Shown here: piece after piece, positions 11,658 through 23,383 of the stretch
Numbering within the stretch: position 1 is the first letter of the stretch
Layout: each line of letters begins with the position of its first letter
Assembly: GCF_963576545.1 (NCBI RefSeq)
Contig: NC_083644.1
Location: forward strand, 27,531,393-27,595,392
Direction: 5' to 3'
DNA: 64,000 nt
From: Limanda limanda
Taxonomy: Eukaryota > Chordata > Actinopteri > Pleuronectiformes > Pleuronectidae
Position numbers and translations under genes: made by a program
Notes under the pieces: generated by a model
What the model was told of the DNA's origin: nothing
Database searches by the model: none
What the model saw: the letters and a program-made list of their open reading frames with translations, nothing else

Positions 11658-12306
11658 GCTTGGAATGTTTGGGGAAGGATTTGGGGTGATTGATTGGGAC
11701 AAATGGAATATAATACTCATGATACTTCAGTCAGACACCTCACGATCATACGTTTATTGCAGCAGAACACGTTAAGTGTTTGGCGTCTAGGCTCCAACTT
11801 AATCACTCCCCCATATGATTACACAGATATGAGGGGAGTGATGAGCAAATAGGTGTAACCCCCGTCGGAGCCTACAGGTGGATGCTGGGGTGGTGGAGGG
11901 GCTGAAACAACCGGTAGCAATACTGCAGCAGCAATGCAAGAAAAGGGGGTGATGAGAACTTTCTCTCTGCTTAAATAGACCAACTGATAAGGTGGGTGTG
12001 ACCTATCGATAGCGGAGGAGAGTGATCTATGTCACATGATTGGATCAGCGCAGCTCAAGTTGGCTGCCTGAACTAGCTTGCAGGGTTCTCTTCATTTCAG
12101 GTTATAATCAATTGAAAGCAAAATTCATGTTTAACCATTACATACTGTTCATGTCAATTGACTGTGTATTTTCTATGGAACAGTGGTTATAGAGTTCTAG
12201 TTGGAGCTTGACACTGTCAGAAGAACTGCCTGTGTTACCACCACACTTGCCAAGGTTTCCTCAGAGACAGGCACCTGGTCTTTGAAGGGTCAGGGGGAAT
12301 CTTGAA
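11658..12306. other. possible old LTR; no gene
   Basis: On the minus strand there is a TATA-like TCTATTTAAGCAG near 11980 and AATAAACG near 11756, arranged as in an LTR, but I could not find matching ends or a TSD. No coding frame. Confidence 0.35.
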
Positions 12307-12310
12307 ACAG

Positions 12311-12645
12311 TGTGACGACCCCTTTCACCCTCACCTTGACACTAGGTGTCCCTGTTCTTCATTCCCCAGAGCTTTAGGTGGAGTGGGCATCAGCGTCAAT
12401 CAGAGCACACCTCGGTCAGGTGGGCTCTGCCCTTTAAAAGGCCTGGCCAGATTCGTCTCGCTCTCTCTTTTGCGCTACCTATGGGACGAGGTTGGCCCCC
12501 CCCGGACTCCAGCATCCTTCTCTGTTTTGTTTTTGGAGACTTTGGTTGTTGATTATAATTTATTCTGTTAATAAATATTCTAAAAGGTTAACAGTTCACT
12601 CGTGATGTCTCCCTCTTTGCCACAGTCATGAGCCGGGCTGTGACA
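12311..12645 (+). mobile_element. solo LTR, 335 bp
   Basis: Starts TGTGACGACC and ends GGCTGTGACA, with 4-bp flanks ACAG on both sides (12307-12310 and 12646-12649). Inside are a TATA-like CTTTAAAAGG near 12432 and AATAAA near 12570, in the right order for U3-R-U5. The 4-bp TSD fits Gypsy or ERV integrases. No internal region is attached. Confidence 0.8.
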
Positions 12646-12906
12646 ACAGTAAAAGAGTGAAACAGCATAGGAGTGATAATATATGGTGCACATAAAGAAC
12701 AGAAGTCATACAGAGGTCAGAGTGGCCCTAACGCAGACACCAGATCTGCACCTGTTAGCACAAGTTGTGTGACAAAATAATCTAAAAAACTAATTAGAAT
12801 CCATTTATTCTGAGCCAAATGAGAACAATACAGAGATCAAAAGACGGGGTGGGGGGGGTCATAAGATTATCTAGGTAAGTAAGCTGCTATTTCAGTGACG
12901 GAGGTT

Positions 12907-13014
12907 ATGGCAGCAAGACAAACTGTGCAAGAGGCTCTTGATCTGATCTTCCAAGATGAGGAAGCAGATGGTGATTTGGAGTCAGAGCAGGAAGACAACA
13001 TGGAGGAAGACTGA
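12907..13014 (+). pseudogene. short acidic fragment resembling a piggyBac transposase N-terminus
   Basis: An ATG-started frame of 35 codons reads MAARQTVQEALDLIFQDEE and stays acidic to its stop. A different frame continues DYSSSDENIY just after. The pattern helix, ALDLIFQ, then Asp/Glu-rich is typical of piggyBac-type N-termini, from memory. Nothing of the catalytic domain follows. It could be chance, so confidence is low. Confidence 0.35.
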
Positions 13015-14054
13015 CTACAGCTCCTCTGATGAAAACATTTATAACGAAAAACTATACTGTCAGTTGGTCCTCTAGTCCACATCAAGCTGCAGGCAGGATA
13101 GCAGCCGAAATGTCATTTGAGTGACTCAGTTTTAACGGTTATAACGGGTATACATGGTTATGTAATAAGTTCCAGAACGTTCTTGCCATTCTCACTTTTA
13201 ATAGAATATATTCAAATAATATGGCTGTCACACTGCATGAAAAGAAGCGTTTGTGTCATTATGTGTCGCAGGAAAGTGTTGGCACATTCTTTGGTTAACA
13301 GCTTTTCACACAAATCTGCAGGCAGCAAAGGAAACTCTCCTGTTTCCTGCAGTTTTCAAGCCTGATAGCTGTTGTGAGGTGACCCCCCTGCTCCTACGCC
13401 TAGAGGAGGCTTTAACATGCAAATGACAATGCTCTGTGCTTCACAAATGCAAATCAGGATAGTTCCCCTCAGAGCAGATAACACCTTTTTCTAAGAGGCA
13501 GCAACTAAATTATCTGGCTGAGTACACCAGGCTGAAAATATATATAAAACCTGAAATTTTAAATTGTTCTTAAATAAGTAAGTGTGCTATAATGAATTAC
13601 ATTGTATACCACGAACAAAGGTCAATGCTGTCAAATGAAACAATGCACTTTATTTCAAATTTGTATTGTCATCCAAAACAATCCTGAATCTCAACCACTG
13701 TACAGAGTGGCATGATTACAGTCACTTTTTCAATTGTGCTGGTTAAATGCACAGAGGATTTGTTAACCACACATCTACAAGCAATCCGCTCAACAGGAAG
13801 AAATTATGCTGGGTATGATATGTCTGTGTCCTGTAAGCTCCAAACTTCTCCCGGCTTTCCATAAAAATATCTGTCCTCCCAAAATACTGGCATCATATTC
13901 ACTAGAGATGAGCCGGATACTCGGCTGAAACGATTATCCGGTACGGATAAAGCACTTTTGCCGAGTACGATTATTATACGAGTAATCGAAGTCATTATCT
14001 GTGCTCGGACTGAATGAAAATCCTCACACAGCGTCACAGCACTCCTCCCGTCAC

Positions 14055-14962
14055 TAGGGTTGGGTACCGAGAACCGGTTCCAATATGGAACCGGTTCCAA
14101 TACAACCGGTACCTACCCGGACCGAAATGCAACGGAGATTTCGGTGCCTCATTTCGGTGCCTGAGCAAATCGAAGCCTGAGGTCTCTGCTCGTCCCGCCT
14201 CCTCACACTTCCGCTCCTTCCTTCACGGGAAGCGGCGGCTCCCGTCGGGCCCCCGCATGTCGGGCGCGGCTGCCGGTGGACAGACTCTTGTCCCCGCGCT
14301 GCCTGCGCCCCGCGTTCGTCAGGGCTTCCGTGCAGGTGGGGGGGGGGGGGGTCTCCTCTCGCGTCCTCTCCCCGGCGCTGGCTGCCCCCCCCCCCCCCCC
14401 CCCCCCGCCGGTCGCATTTCCTCCGTGGCGGTGCGCCGCGACCGGCTCCGCGACCGGCTCCGGGTCGGCTTGGAAAAGCTCGGGGCGGAAGGAACGAAGA
14501 CCATGCCGAGAAATGTTTCATAAAAGCGACCGCATTTTAGGGGGACGAAGGCGGGCGAAAGCCTGCCTGCGAGCCCCAGCCGCGGAGACCCGGGGGTCTC
14601 CGAGTGATGGAAAAGCGACCCTCAGTCTTCATTTGGCTCAGGCACCGAAGTCAGAGTCACGAGTCAGAGTGTGTGTGTTTTGTATTTATTTTTATTTATT
14701 TAAGTATAGTGTAAACTTTTGTTAACAGTTCGTATCTTATTCATAGTTTTAAGTTAAAAAGGGTTTTGTATTTATTTATATTCATAATCTACTTTAAACA
14801 GTTAATATATTTGGCAATAAAAAAGCCTTTCTTAGTCAAGCATCGTTTTGTGCACTTTTTTGAAAAAAGTATCGGTTCAGGCACCGTTTAGGCACCGGTA
14901 TCGTTTTAAAAGTATCGGTTAGGAACCGGTATCGGATAAAAACCAAACGATACCCATCCCTA
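14055..14962. mobile_element. hAT element with GC-rich core, nested in MITE a
   Basis: The ends are TAGGGTTGGGTA and, inverted, TAGGGATGGGTA (11 of 12), with the identical 8-bp flank CCCGTCAC (14047-14054, 14963-14970). Just inside the left end is a near-perfect palindrome AACCGGTTCC/GGAACCGGTT. The centre (about 14200-14560) is strongly GC-rich with a G run near 14338-14350 and a C run near 14385-14406. Frames across it have no family features. Likely non-autonomous. Confidence 0.88.
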
Positions 14963-15255
14963 CCCGTCACACACGGCTCTGCTCACTCACTCACAGAACA
15001 GCTCTCTGTCTCTCAGTCACTCAGGTTCACTGCGCATCGGGACTGTTCCATAGGCTCAGTCAAGGAAGCAGAAATGATTCGTTCATTTCCCGACTGGGTC
15101 TTCGGGTACAAGTCTTTGGAAAATTTTTCACGAGACCTGCATTGGCTCAGTAGAGGAGCGCTGCAGATGTAGCGAGGGACGTTCACTGTCTCCCGGAGAA
15201 ACGAACACTCCGCGTTCCCAGCACAGAAAGACGCGAACTACACTCGCTCTCAAGT

Positions 15256-15388
15256 CTGTGTGAGGATTTTCATTCAGTCCGAGCACAGATAATGACTCCG
15301 ATTACTCGTATAATAATCGTACTCGGCAAAAGTGCTTTATCCGTACCGGATACTCGTTTCAGCCGAGTATCCGGCTCATCTCTATTAA
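15256..15388. repeat. internal inverted copy of the MITE left end
   Basis: This stretch is the reverse complement of the first ~130 bases of MITE a (GTGTGAGGATTTTCATTCAG ... CCGGCTCATCTCTA). In the clean copy at 37365 the same position holds unrelated MITE sequence, so the segment was replaced here. With the real end at 13903 it forms arms of a large hairpin. Confidence 0.85.
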
Positions 15389-17076
15389 ATACAGTACAAC
15401 ATGACAGTTTGTATGCTTTGAAATTGTCATTTATTATCACACTGGCATTAAATTATCACGGTAAACAATTACACTGCACTAAACTTTAAGTGTTAATGTA
15501 AAGTGAAAACAACAAAACCAGTCTGTATGACCCGTGAACGAACATAATTCACGTCCCTCTACACCAAAAACACAAAGCGCTCACCTCTCCGGGAGACAGC
15601 GAACGTCCCTCGCATCTCACTCACACACACACACACACACACCTGGTGTGGAAATAAATTTTAAAAAAATAAAAATAAAAAAATCATAAAAAAAATTCAA
15701 AGTTAAAAAAGAAAGTTATGTTGAACCAGTCCACTTCCGGGTTAAACCACACCCACTTCCGGGTTAGGCCCCGCCCACTCCGAGTACGGATACGGATAAT
15801 TCATATGGTTAACAGATACAGATAATGCTGTACTCGCTCATCCCTAATATTCACATGTCAATGGCACACTAAGCTGTTTTCCATGAATAATATGCTACCT
15901 TTTCACCACTACTTTCAAAATTGCTACGAAACATTCATTGATTTAATGATTTATTTTTTCAGTGTAATATTTAATCCCCCATGGACTGCACAGTGACAAA
16001 ACACAGCAGCCGGCTGTTTGACTACAACATATATCTCCACTCAGTTTGATTATTATTTTAAAGAAAGAAGACACAATAAAGAGCTGAAATTCCTTCATTA
16101 TTTGAACTTAAATTGTCTAATTGTTGTTATTAAACTTTCTCAGTATTCCATTAAAACAGTCAACACTTTTATCCAAAGCGACTTACAATAAGTGCATTCA
16201 ACTATGAGGTTACGAACACAGAACAGCGTGAATCATGTATGTAAATTTACTAAACACCAGAAAGAATAAACTGGGCCTCAGTCACATACTCATCCCATAT
16301 GAAGGTGCACTTTAAAAGCTGATTTAACCGCTGCTTTAAGATGACAAGGACAGTTGTGGAGTTTTACTGTGAAAACCTCACGTCACTCGCGTCATCAGCT
16401 GATGGGCTCGTCCAATCACAGCCTCGTAAACGCCGTGCAGCGTCGAGTGTCCCGCAGACAGGAAGCGGCTGTTGTTAGCATGGTCGGAACGAGTGACTCT
16501 GTTTTCGGGGTAAATAACTTGCTGAAGTCGACACAACGCTTTTCCCTGGAGGAGAAGATGAGTGCGTGTGTAAGCAGAGCCGCTGGCCCGGTGTGGACGA
16601 GTCGAGGTGGAGAAGACGGGCGCACAGTCCCTGAGTTAAGGTCAGAGCTAAGCTAGGAGACGCCATTGCTAGCCACTAAGCTAACTCCTACATCTGAAAG
16701 CATGTCCGCCACTTTGGGATAGCGAGAAAGTTGCTAAAATACGAATACAGCATCGAGTGCTTGAGCAGAACTAGTGCATGTGTAAATATGTATGAATTAC
16801 TTAGATGTAACAGTTTGTTCTCGTTAAGTTTTTTCATCAACGTGACTTTTTTCTCTGTTTTCACAGCCTCAGCCCCCCCACACACACACAAACAAAGAGG
16901 CGTTAGGCTGAGACGCTGAAAGTCCGGATTTAAAGTGCGAAAATTAAGCCATTGAATGTAAGTAACTGTTTATGAATTGTTTTGGTGTTTTTTTGCTGTG
17001 GATCTTCCAACGGTGATGCAGCGCGGCTATTTCCGTTTATTAATAATAAAAGCATGTTACTCATGTTCTTTTCCAG

Positions 17077-17525
17077 CTGCCTGTCCATGACGTAGTAAGA
17101 CACACTATGAGCCAGTTTGATCCAACAAGACCTTGCATCAGCATTGAGGAGTTCAGGAGTTGTCGGAGAAGAAAGAGGGTAAGGTTATATTCATTAAATA
17201 ATTTTCCAGTTACATCTATAGCTGTATGTTGTCATTGAACTGTGCTAATTTTACTGAATGTGTTTACAGCTGATTGAAGCGGGACAGATGACATGGATCC
17301 ATCCTTCCACAGCCAGGAGCGCACCGACCTGTGTGTCACACTTCATATAAGACTGGAAGCTTCACTGGATCTCACAGCTACACACCACAGACGTCTACAC
17401 ATTGGAGAAGATTCAGACAGAGTCCCACAAAGAAGTCATGACCCAGAGGCTGCAGAGAAACATTTCAAGCCTCACCTGAGTTTTTGTACAATATTTGTGC
17501 TGTATGTAAATAAAGCTTTCACTCC
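17077..17525 (+). pseudogene. small spliced gene inside CACTA copy 1
   Basis: An exon of 102 nt (17077-17178) is bounded by TTCTTTTCCAG and GTAAGG. It is followed by a 91-nt intron ending TGTGTTTACAG (17269) and a last exon with AATAAA at 17509-17514. The first exon reads MSQFDPTRPCISIEEFRSC in frame with upstream LPVHDVVRHT. The last exon contains the frame MDPSFHSQERTDLCVTLHIR but is frameshifted by one extra base near 17370 relative to the copy at 62162-62555, and the first exon has 8 extra bases. The inverted sister copy keeps the same splice sites and a longer open frame, so copy 1 is read as the decayed one. I do not recognise the protein. It has no membrane segment and looks helical toward its C-terminus. 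Upstream 5' exons (a GC-rich one near 16480-16640, another near 16867-16951) are possible. Confidence 0.5.
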
Positions 17526-18098
17526 ACATATACCTTGTTCACATATGTTCCCTGTACAATATGTTCACCTATATCATCAAGCATCACATGAATGTTTAGT
17601 TTTAATTAACTGCAGTGCTTTTGGTAAAGGCTTACTAATAAATAATAAATATTCATATATACATTTGTATTATTAATATTGTTTAGGAGGGGCTTACTCC
17701 ATGTGTGGAATGCTGTGACCCCACGTGTGCACTGCAATGACCCATAGGTTGACCAATAGCAACACTTCTACCAGCCAATCACGAGTGACATTTAGTTTCA
17801 AGGGTCTGTGGTTTCCTCCAATGGTGAGTAGAGAGAGGCTCTGGCCAGCGGCTGGACTCCGATTCATATGCTAATTAGATCACACGTCGCGATCGCTCCG
17901 CGAGGCTTAGCGAGCCCCCCCGCGGCTCTCTCCTTAGTTCTCCATATCCCCAATAAGGGACGTTCAAGTCGTTTCTCTCAGCTTATTGTCACTGGCGAAC
18001 GCCGTGGTAACGTCATGAAAACCGTAGGTAAATGCAGGGGATTAGGCCTGTCCCAAGAGATTTCCTGTGACAATAATACTGCTTTTCGTCTGGTGTCA

Positions 18099-18653
18099 TG
18101 TGTTCCTGTTTTAGGTCAAACAGGACATGATATTGTGATAGATGTTTTTCTCCAAAAACGATTGGTGTAAAACCTAAAACATACACTCTTCAGGCTCTCT
18201 GAAATATTAATTAAGGATTAATCATCCATGTTTGAATGTTAGATAGGCTATTTATACATTCTTAATAGATCTGTATAGTTAAACATTTGTTATAGAATCA
18301 TGAGGGAATTTTTGGCCTGGACCCAAATGTGAAGGCATGAAATATGAACAGTATGCAAGGGTTAGATCAGTTTAAAATGAGCCCTTCATAACTATATCTA
18401 TAGCTTTACCTTTTTTGACTGAGTCAATCATACCAGTTGCAAATTCTTATTTATCTGTAACTTAATTAAATGTTTTAATTCATGTATTATATTGCTTCAC
18501 AATACTTTCAATCTATTCAATAATATTTGATGTCACTTTGTTGCCATCATTTTTCTATGTCTAATCCATTCAATGCTTTGACTTTTGGTGACACAATGTA
18601 CTTCAGTAGGATCAACAGATCACCATGCATAACAAGAACAGCAGGTAAACATT
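18099..18653. other. AT-rich spacer, no gene
   Basis: Between the CACTA right end and the Tigger left end. Nothing coding seen. Confidence 0.6.
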
Positions 18654-18980
18654 TACCGTAATTTCCGGACTACAAGCTGCTACTTTTTTTCAACCGCTTT
18701 GAGACTGCGGCTTTTACAAAGATGCGGCTAATTGATGGATTTTCATAGTGTTGCAGGCATGGCCTGCCCCTTTAAGAAAGTTGTTGTGTGTGTGACGTAG
18801 TGCACCTGAGAATTGTGGGTAGGGCGCCACATGTTGTATGAGTACGAGTCATATCAGATCAATGAGATTACCGAACATGTCACAGTGGACCAATGAAACT
18901 GTTTCGGCAAACTAAACTTAATTCTTCAAATCACCCCTTTAGCGCTTCGTGCAAGCACCCTCATAACGGAAAAGACACGA

Positions 18981-19871
18981 AGATCTGCATATGATGCGGC
19001 TTTCAAGTTAAAAGCTATCTGTCTGGCTGTCGAAGAAGAAAATAGAGCTGCTGCACGTACGCGCACCATCAATGAATCGATGGTGAGACGCTGGAGACGG
19101 CAGCATGAAGAACTGACTTGGCAAGAAAAGCAGATGGTCCGAACTTGAAAACGTTCTTGAAGACTGGGTGAAGACACGGATCCGAATGAAAGCTTAAACA
19201 ATCGCCACCGAAAAGAATATTGAAGATTTTAGAGGTGGACCATCTTGGTGTTTCAGATTTATGCAACGAAAAGGCCTGTCAATTAGGGCACGAACATCTG
19301 TGTGTCAGCAACTGCCACCCAACTTCAAGGAAAAAATTACAAACTTCAGCAAATTCACTCAAAGAAAGATAGCCGAAAATTCCATTGGACCAGACGGCAT
19401 CATAAATATGGATGAAGTACCTTTGATGTTTGACCTACCTCTCACTAGGACTGTTAACAAAAAAGGTGAATCGTCCATCAAACTGAAAACAACTGGCCAT
19501 GAGTGAACGCATTTCACTTGTGTTCTGAGCTGCACAACATCCGGACTAAAGCTTCCACCCATTGTGATTTTTAAGCGGATGACAATGCTAAAAGAAAAAA
19601 TCCCTAAAGGAACTGCGTGAAAACCAACAAGAAAGGGTGGATGATAGAAAGCCTAATGAAGGAATGGCTGAATGAATGCTACGGGAAGTGACCGGGGGGA
19701 TTTTTTTCACAGAAAAAAGGCATTGCTTGTTTTGGATAGCATGAGGGCCCATATCACAGATTCTGTGAAAGCAGCCGTCAAGAAGACAAACTCCATTCCA
19801 GCTGTGATTCCTGGGGGCACAACAAAGTTCAATTCCGATACTGAAGAAGACAACTTTAGTACTGTTAAAAG
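18981..19871 (+). pseudogene. Tigger (pogo, DDE_1) transposase remnant
   Basis: Recognisable pieces in order: an N-terminal helix-turn-helix start (RSAYDAAFKLKAICLAVEEE), a CENP-B-type region ending GLSIRARTSVCQQLP at about 19270-19320, the first catalytic block GPDGIINMDEVPLMFDLP with its Asp (19390-19440), TVNKKGESSIKLKTTGHE, and the second block KALLVLDSMRAHITDSVKAA with its Asp (19705-19775), then IPAVIPGGTT. At least three frame changes or stops separate these (near 19146, 19190 and 19500-19670), so the enzyme is dead. The frame is cut at 19872 by a MITE. The third catalytic residue region is not found after it, so the 3' third is deleted. Confidence 0.85.
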
Positions 19872-20327
19872 TAGGGATGAGCGAGTACAGCATTATCTGT
19901 ATCTGTATCTGTTAACCATATGAATTTTCTGTATCCGTACTCGGAATGGGCGGGGCCTAACCCGGAAGTGGGTGTGATTTAACCCGGAAGTAGGCCGGGT
20001 TGTCTTGAGACGGGCGGGGCTTTAACCAGTATTTTATTTTAAGCATGCAATTGATAGGGGTTGATCAGAAATTGTTATATTTATTGCTGATTAGAAAACT
20101 ATTACAGGACAGCATCAGCATTGAGCTTCAGATCAATGATTTTGATCACAATAGCAAACAAACTATTTACAGAACAAGTTTTGCAACAATGAATACAACA
20201 CATGCTGTTGCAATTATGAAGTGAAATGTAATAACAAGTGTTTTCATACTCAACATAACTCTTTTTTAACATTGAAATTTTTTTATGATTTTTTTATTTT
20301 TATTAAATTTATTTCCACACCAGGTAT

Positions 20328-20361
<34 letters not shown>

Positions 20362-20889
20362 ATGAGTGTGTGTGTGTGTGTATGAGTGAGAAAGAGAGAG
20401 ACACAGAGAGAGAGGGGGGCTATTTCCCGGGGGCAAGATTGAGATGCGGGACTCTCCTGCTTCGGATGAGGATAATTGAAACAAACATGGTATACTCACA
20501 TTCATGTGAACAAGAGCGATGCAGCGAGAAAAAGAAATCTCCGACAGGCAGAGACGCAATGCGAGTCCTTTCTACCAGCACCACGTCTGAACGAACCCAC
20601 GTTTAACAGAACTCTACTGGTTAATAAGTAAGTACAAACTGAAGTAAAAACAAACTTCAAGCTGAAGAAACCCTAAACGTTAACGGAAAAGACCCGCGAA
20701 CCTGAGTGACTGAGAGACAGAGAGCTGTTCTGTGAGTGAGTGAGCAGAGCTGTGTGTGAAGGGGAGGAGCGCTGTGACGCTGTGTGAGGATTTTCATTCA
20801 GTCCGAGCACAGATAATGACTCCGATTACTCGTATAATACTCGTGCTCGGCAAAAGTGCTTTATCCGTACCGTATCCGGCTCATCTCTA
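19872..20889. mobile_element. hAT MITE of the TAGRGATGAGC family, copy b (reverse)
   Basis: Starts TAGGGATGAGCGAG and ends CCGGCTCATCTCTA. The flanks are GTTAAAAG and GTTAAAAA (7 of 8). A GT microsatellite lies at about 20326-20394. The insertion disrupts the Tigger transposase, so it is younger than the Tigger copy. Confidence 0.88.
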
Positions 20890-21330
20890 GTTAAAAACAC
20901 TGTTCTGAAAAAAAGCATTTGCGTATGTTGTTGCGTATGTTGTGTTGTTATTGTCGATGTTACCGGCATTTATTTAATTAAAAGTTTAAAAAACCTTTCC
21001 TGTAACATCTTTCCGCGTTAATAGCTCATGTTTCAACGGGGACACCTGCGGCTTATAGACAAGTGCGGCTTATTTATGTACAACTTCTTTTTTCTTTTAA
21101 AAATTAGCAGGTGCGTCCTATATACAGGTGCGCTCTATAGTCCGGAATTTACGGTATTTGTGCAACTTTGCTTAAACATGTTTATCTGGAATGCAGCGTG
21201 TGGGGTAGACGTGTGCGCAGCTCGCTCCCACATCTAAACTTTTCATCTACCTTTTTTTGCTAGTCTTTTTTCAGAGTGTTCTATTGCAACAAGTTTTAGA
21301 AATAGTGCTGACCATACAGGCAACCTCACA

Positions 21331-22495
21331 ATGCCCAAACCTAAGAGCAAAGTGGATAAAAGCGATCCTGCACTGTGTTCTGCGTCTGCTAGCGCTAGCA
21401 TCAGCATGGCGGAGATTAGCTCCCTACTGGAGGAACACAGGCTTGCGCTTGTTGCCGACTTCAAAACTTCATTCGACTCGATGACTGCAACATTGGACAC
21501 CCTGCACACAAAGGTCACTGACCATTGGCAACGAATATCCTCTTTGGAAGACAATGGCACCGACACTGACCACCGCATCCAACAACTGGAGACAGCGTGC
21601 TCTGCCATGCAACGTGACAATGACACTCTTAGGGCAAAGGTGGTTGACCTGGAGGGTCGTAGCAGACGACAGAATATAAGGATAATCGGCCTACCTGAGA
21701 ACACAGAAGGCAACCGTCCGTCCACTTTCTTTTCCCAAATGCTCCTGGATGTCTTTGGCGCAAAGATGCTTGGCTCTCTCCCTGAGCTGGACCGAGCTCA
21801 TAGAAGCCTTGCTCCGAAACCTGCTCCAGACGAGCGGCCACGACCTGTCATCATACGTTTCCACTGTTTCCAAATCAACGACCTGGTTATTCTCGAGGCA
21901 CGTAAAGGAAGTGACCTGCTCTATAATGGCCACAAGATTCGCCTTTATGATGACTACAGCCCTGACCTGATGAAACAGCGCACCGAGTTCAAAACCTGCA
22001 TGGCTGAGCTCTACCAGCAGGGCTACAAGCCATCTCTTCTCTATCCTGCCAAGCTACGTGTTACCCTGCCTAACGCCGGCTTCACACCGGACGCGTAAGC
22101 GTCGCGTTAGCGTCGCGTAGGCGCACCGTCATGCCTTAAATAACAGCTGGCTCCCATCCACTCCCACGTTAATCCCTTGTGCCGGCCACACCGGACGCTG
22201 AAGTGCAGTGCTGCACCAAAAGTGCCTCGCGTCGTGCAGCGATCGTTTCGGCGTCGAGTCTATTTTTTGCGCTTGACGCGAGCGTAGCGCTCCGGGAAAC
22301 ACAGTGAAAAATGATTTTAAACGATATTGGGGACATATTTTATATTATATAAATGATAAAATATGCATCACATAGTTTGTATTCCCCTTCTGTTGTCCTG
22401 GAGTTTTAATTTTACCAATTTTACCAATCACTTTATTAAATGTCCCCCTCTGCCCGTCCATACAGACACACAAGCAGTCATAAAGATAGAAAGAG

Positions 22496-22528
<33 letters not shown>

Positions 22529-23034
22529 TACGTACTCTCCACATAGGCTTGAGTGGAGAATACGTAATTTACCCTCGACACCCGACATTGAACGGAGCAA
22601 ACAGCGGAGAAGTTCTTGAAGATGGATGACATTAAATTAATAATTGAAGTGGAGAAGTAGTACAGTGAGCTGTATGATCCTCGGCCGTGTTGTTTAAAGA
22701 CAACATTAAAAAGGACAAATGCTGGGACACCGTTTCAGTTAATGACAAATATCAGCTGTATGTGTGATCACGGAGAGGAATCGCAGGATGACCGCCGCGG
22801 AGTTCAGCGTGTCCGGTGTGCAGCCTGGCCCCGGCGTGGTAGGGATCTACGCGACGCTTACGCGTCCGGTGTGACAGCCTAGCGTTTACGCGACGCTCAC
22901 ACGACGCCAACGCGACGCCAACGCGTCCGGTGTGTGGCCGGCGTAATGGAGAGAGAGCACGGCTCCCGACTGTCGCAAAAGCTACTAAATTTGTCCATGG
23001 TTTGCAGGTAGATAAACAAAACGTAAGCGACTGA
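21331..23034 (+). pseudogene. L1 ORF1 protein, interrupted by a MITE
   Basis: From ATG 21331 the frame is open for about 247 codons to 22073. A Lys/Ser-rich start (MPKPKSKVDKSDPAL) is followed by a long coiled coil (about residues 25-110), an RRM-like domain starting SRRQNIRIIGLPENTEGN, and a C-terminal domain with FEF-style basic residues (FKTCMAELYQQGYKPSLLYP). This is the order of L1 ORF1 RNA-binding chaperones (Transposase_22 family). At 22071-22073 a TAA target was duplicated by the MITE 22074-22943. After it, 22944-23034 carries the rest of the protein in frame (GERARLPTVAKATKFVHGL) and a TGA stop. Apart from the insertion I see no other lesion. Confidence 0.85.
22074..22943. mobile_element. 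Harbinger-type MITE inside L1 ORF1
   Basis: Starts CGCCGGCTTCACACCGGACG; inverted right end CGCCGGCCACACACCGGACG (18 of 20). TAA on both sides (22071-22073, 22944-22946). The subterminal GCGTCGCGT motif is repeated several times. A (GT)n run lies at 22498-22528. The sequence before the right end matches the Harbinger fragment at 44693, which has the same terminus and encodes a Harbinger-type protein, so this MITE is likely its deletion derivative. Confidence 0.9.
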
Positions 23035-23383
23035 TCTTTGCATTCGCTGAACTTTGCATTCACTGAGTGTAAGTGCCCTTTTTTTGTGTGTGTGTATCTG
23101 GCAGCGCCGGCCACCGCAGTGTGTTTTGTTTTTCTCGTTAGCCAGGGGGGCTAGTGCTAGCTTGGCGTACCTGCTCTATTAACAGCGAGGCTTTCTTTGA
23201 TTTGCGTAGCCTGCTGTGCAACCATTGTACAGCACCCGCAGCTGTTTTGTTTCCTTCCTGCTTTATGCGGGGCTCGTTGTTTGGGGTTTCTGACAATGTT
23301 TGTGCTTGGCTGGCGCGCAATTGCTAAATGTAGGCCTGTTTATGCCTGTTGCAGCTGTTTTTTTTGTATTTGTTGCATTAGCA

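Larger units (their letters stand above)
13903..15846. mobile_element. hAT MITE of the TAGRGATGAGC family, copy a
   Basis: Starts TAGAGATGAGCCGG and ends GCTCATCCCTA, flanked by the exact octamer ATATTCAC (13895-13902, 15847-15854). The third CACTA copy has the unoccupied site at 63740-63755, which confirms the insertion. It is twice the usual size of the family (974 bp in the clean copy at 37365) because it holds another hAT element and an extra inverted copy of its own left end. Confidence 0.92.
13231..18095. mobile_element. CACTA/EnSpm element, copy 1
   Basis: The left end is CACTGCATGAAAAGAAG; the right end, inverted, is CACCAGACGAAAAGCAG (the sister copy at 61544 has CACTAGACGAAAAGCAG, 13 of 17 to the left end). 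Both sides carry the 3-bp duplication TCA (13228-13230, 18096-18098). CACT ends plus 3-bp TSDs define CACTA elements. The interior holds a poly(A) signal (minus, about 13646), a decayed piece of a transposase with the phrase GPVYSFWCL on the minus strand near 16250-16330, a promoter-like zone with CCAATCACA near 16414, and a small spliced gene on the plus strand. MITE 13903-15846 was inserted later. Copies 2 (38729) and 3 (61544, inverted) share large parts. Confidence 0.8.
18654..21156 (+). mobile_element. Tigger/pogo element
   Basis: Ends CCGTAATTTCCGGACTA and, inverted, CCGTAAATTCCGGACTA (16 of 17), flanked by TA, the Tc1/mariner/pogo target. The interior carries a broken pogo-type transposase on the plus strand. 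A hAT MITE (19872-20889) sits inside the transposase. The ends and the protein agree on the class. Confidence 0.9.

Noticed and set aside
12302..12571. 89-codon plus frame
   Set aside because: Lies inside the solo LTR 12311-12645; chance frame.
14014..14523. 169- and 155-codon frames over the GC-rich hAT core
   Set aside because: GC-rich DNA has few stops; the residues are Arg/Gly/Pro runs over homopolymers and cross element borders.
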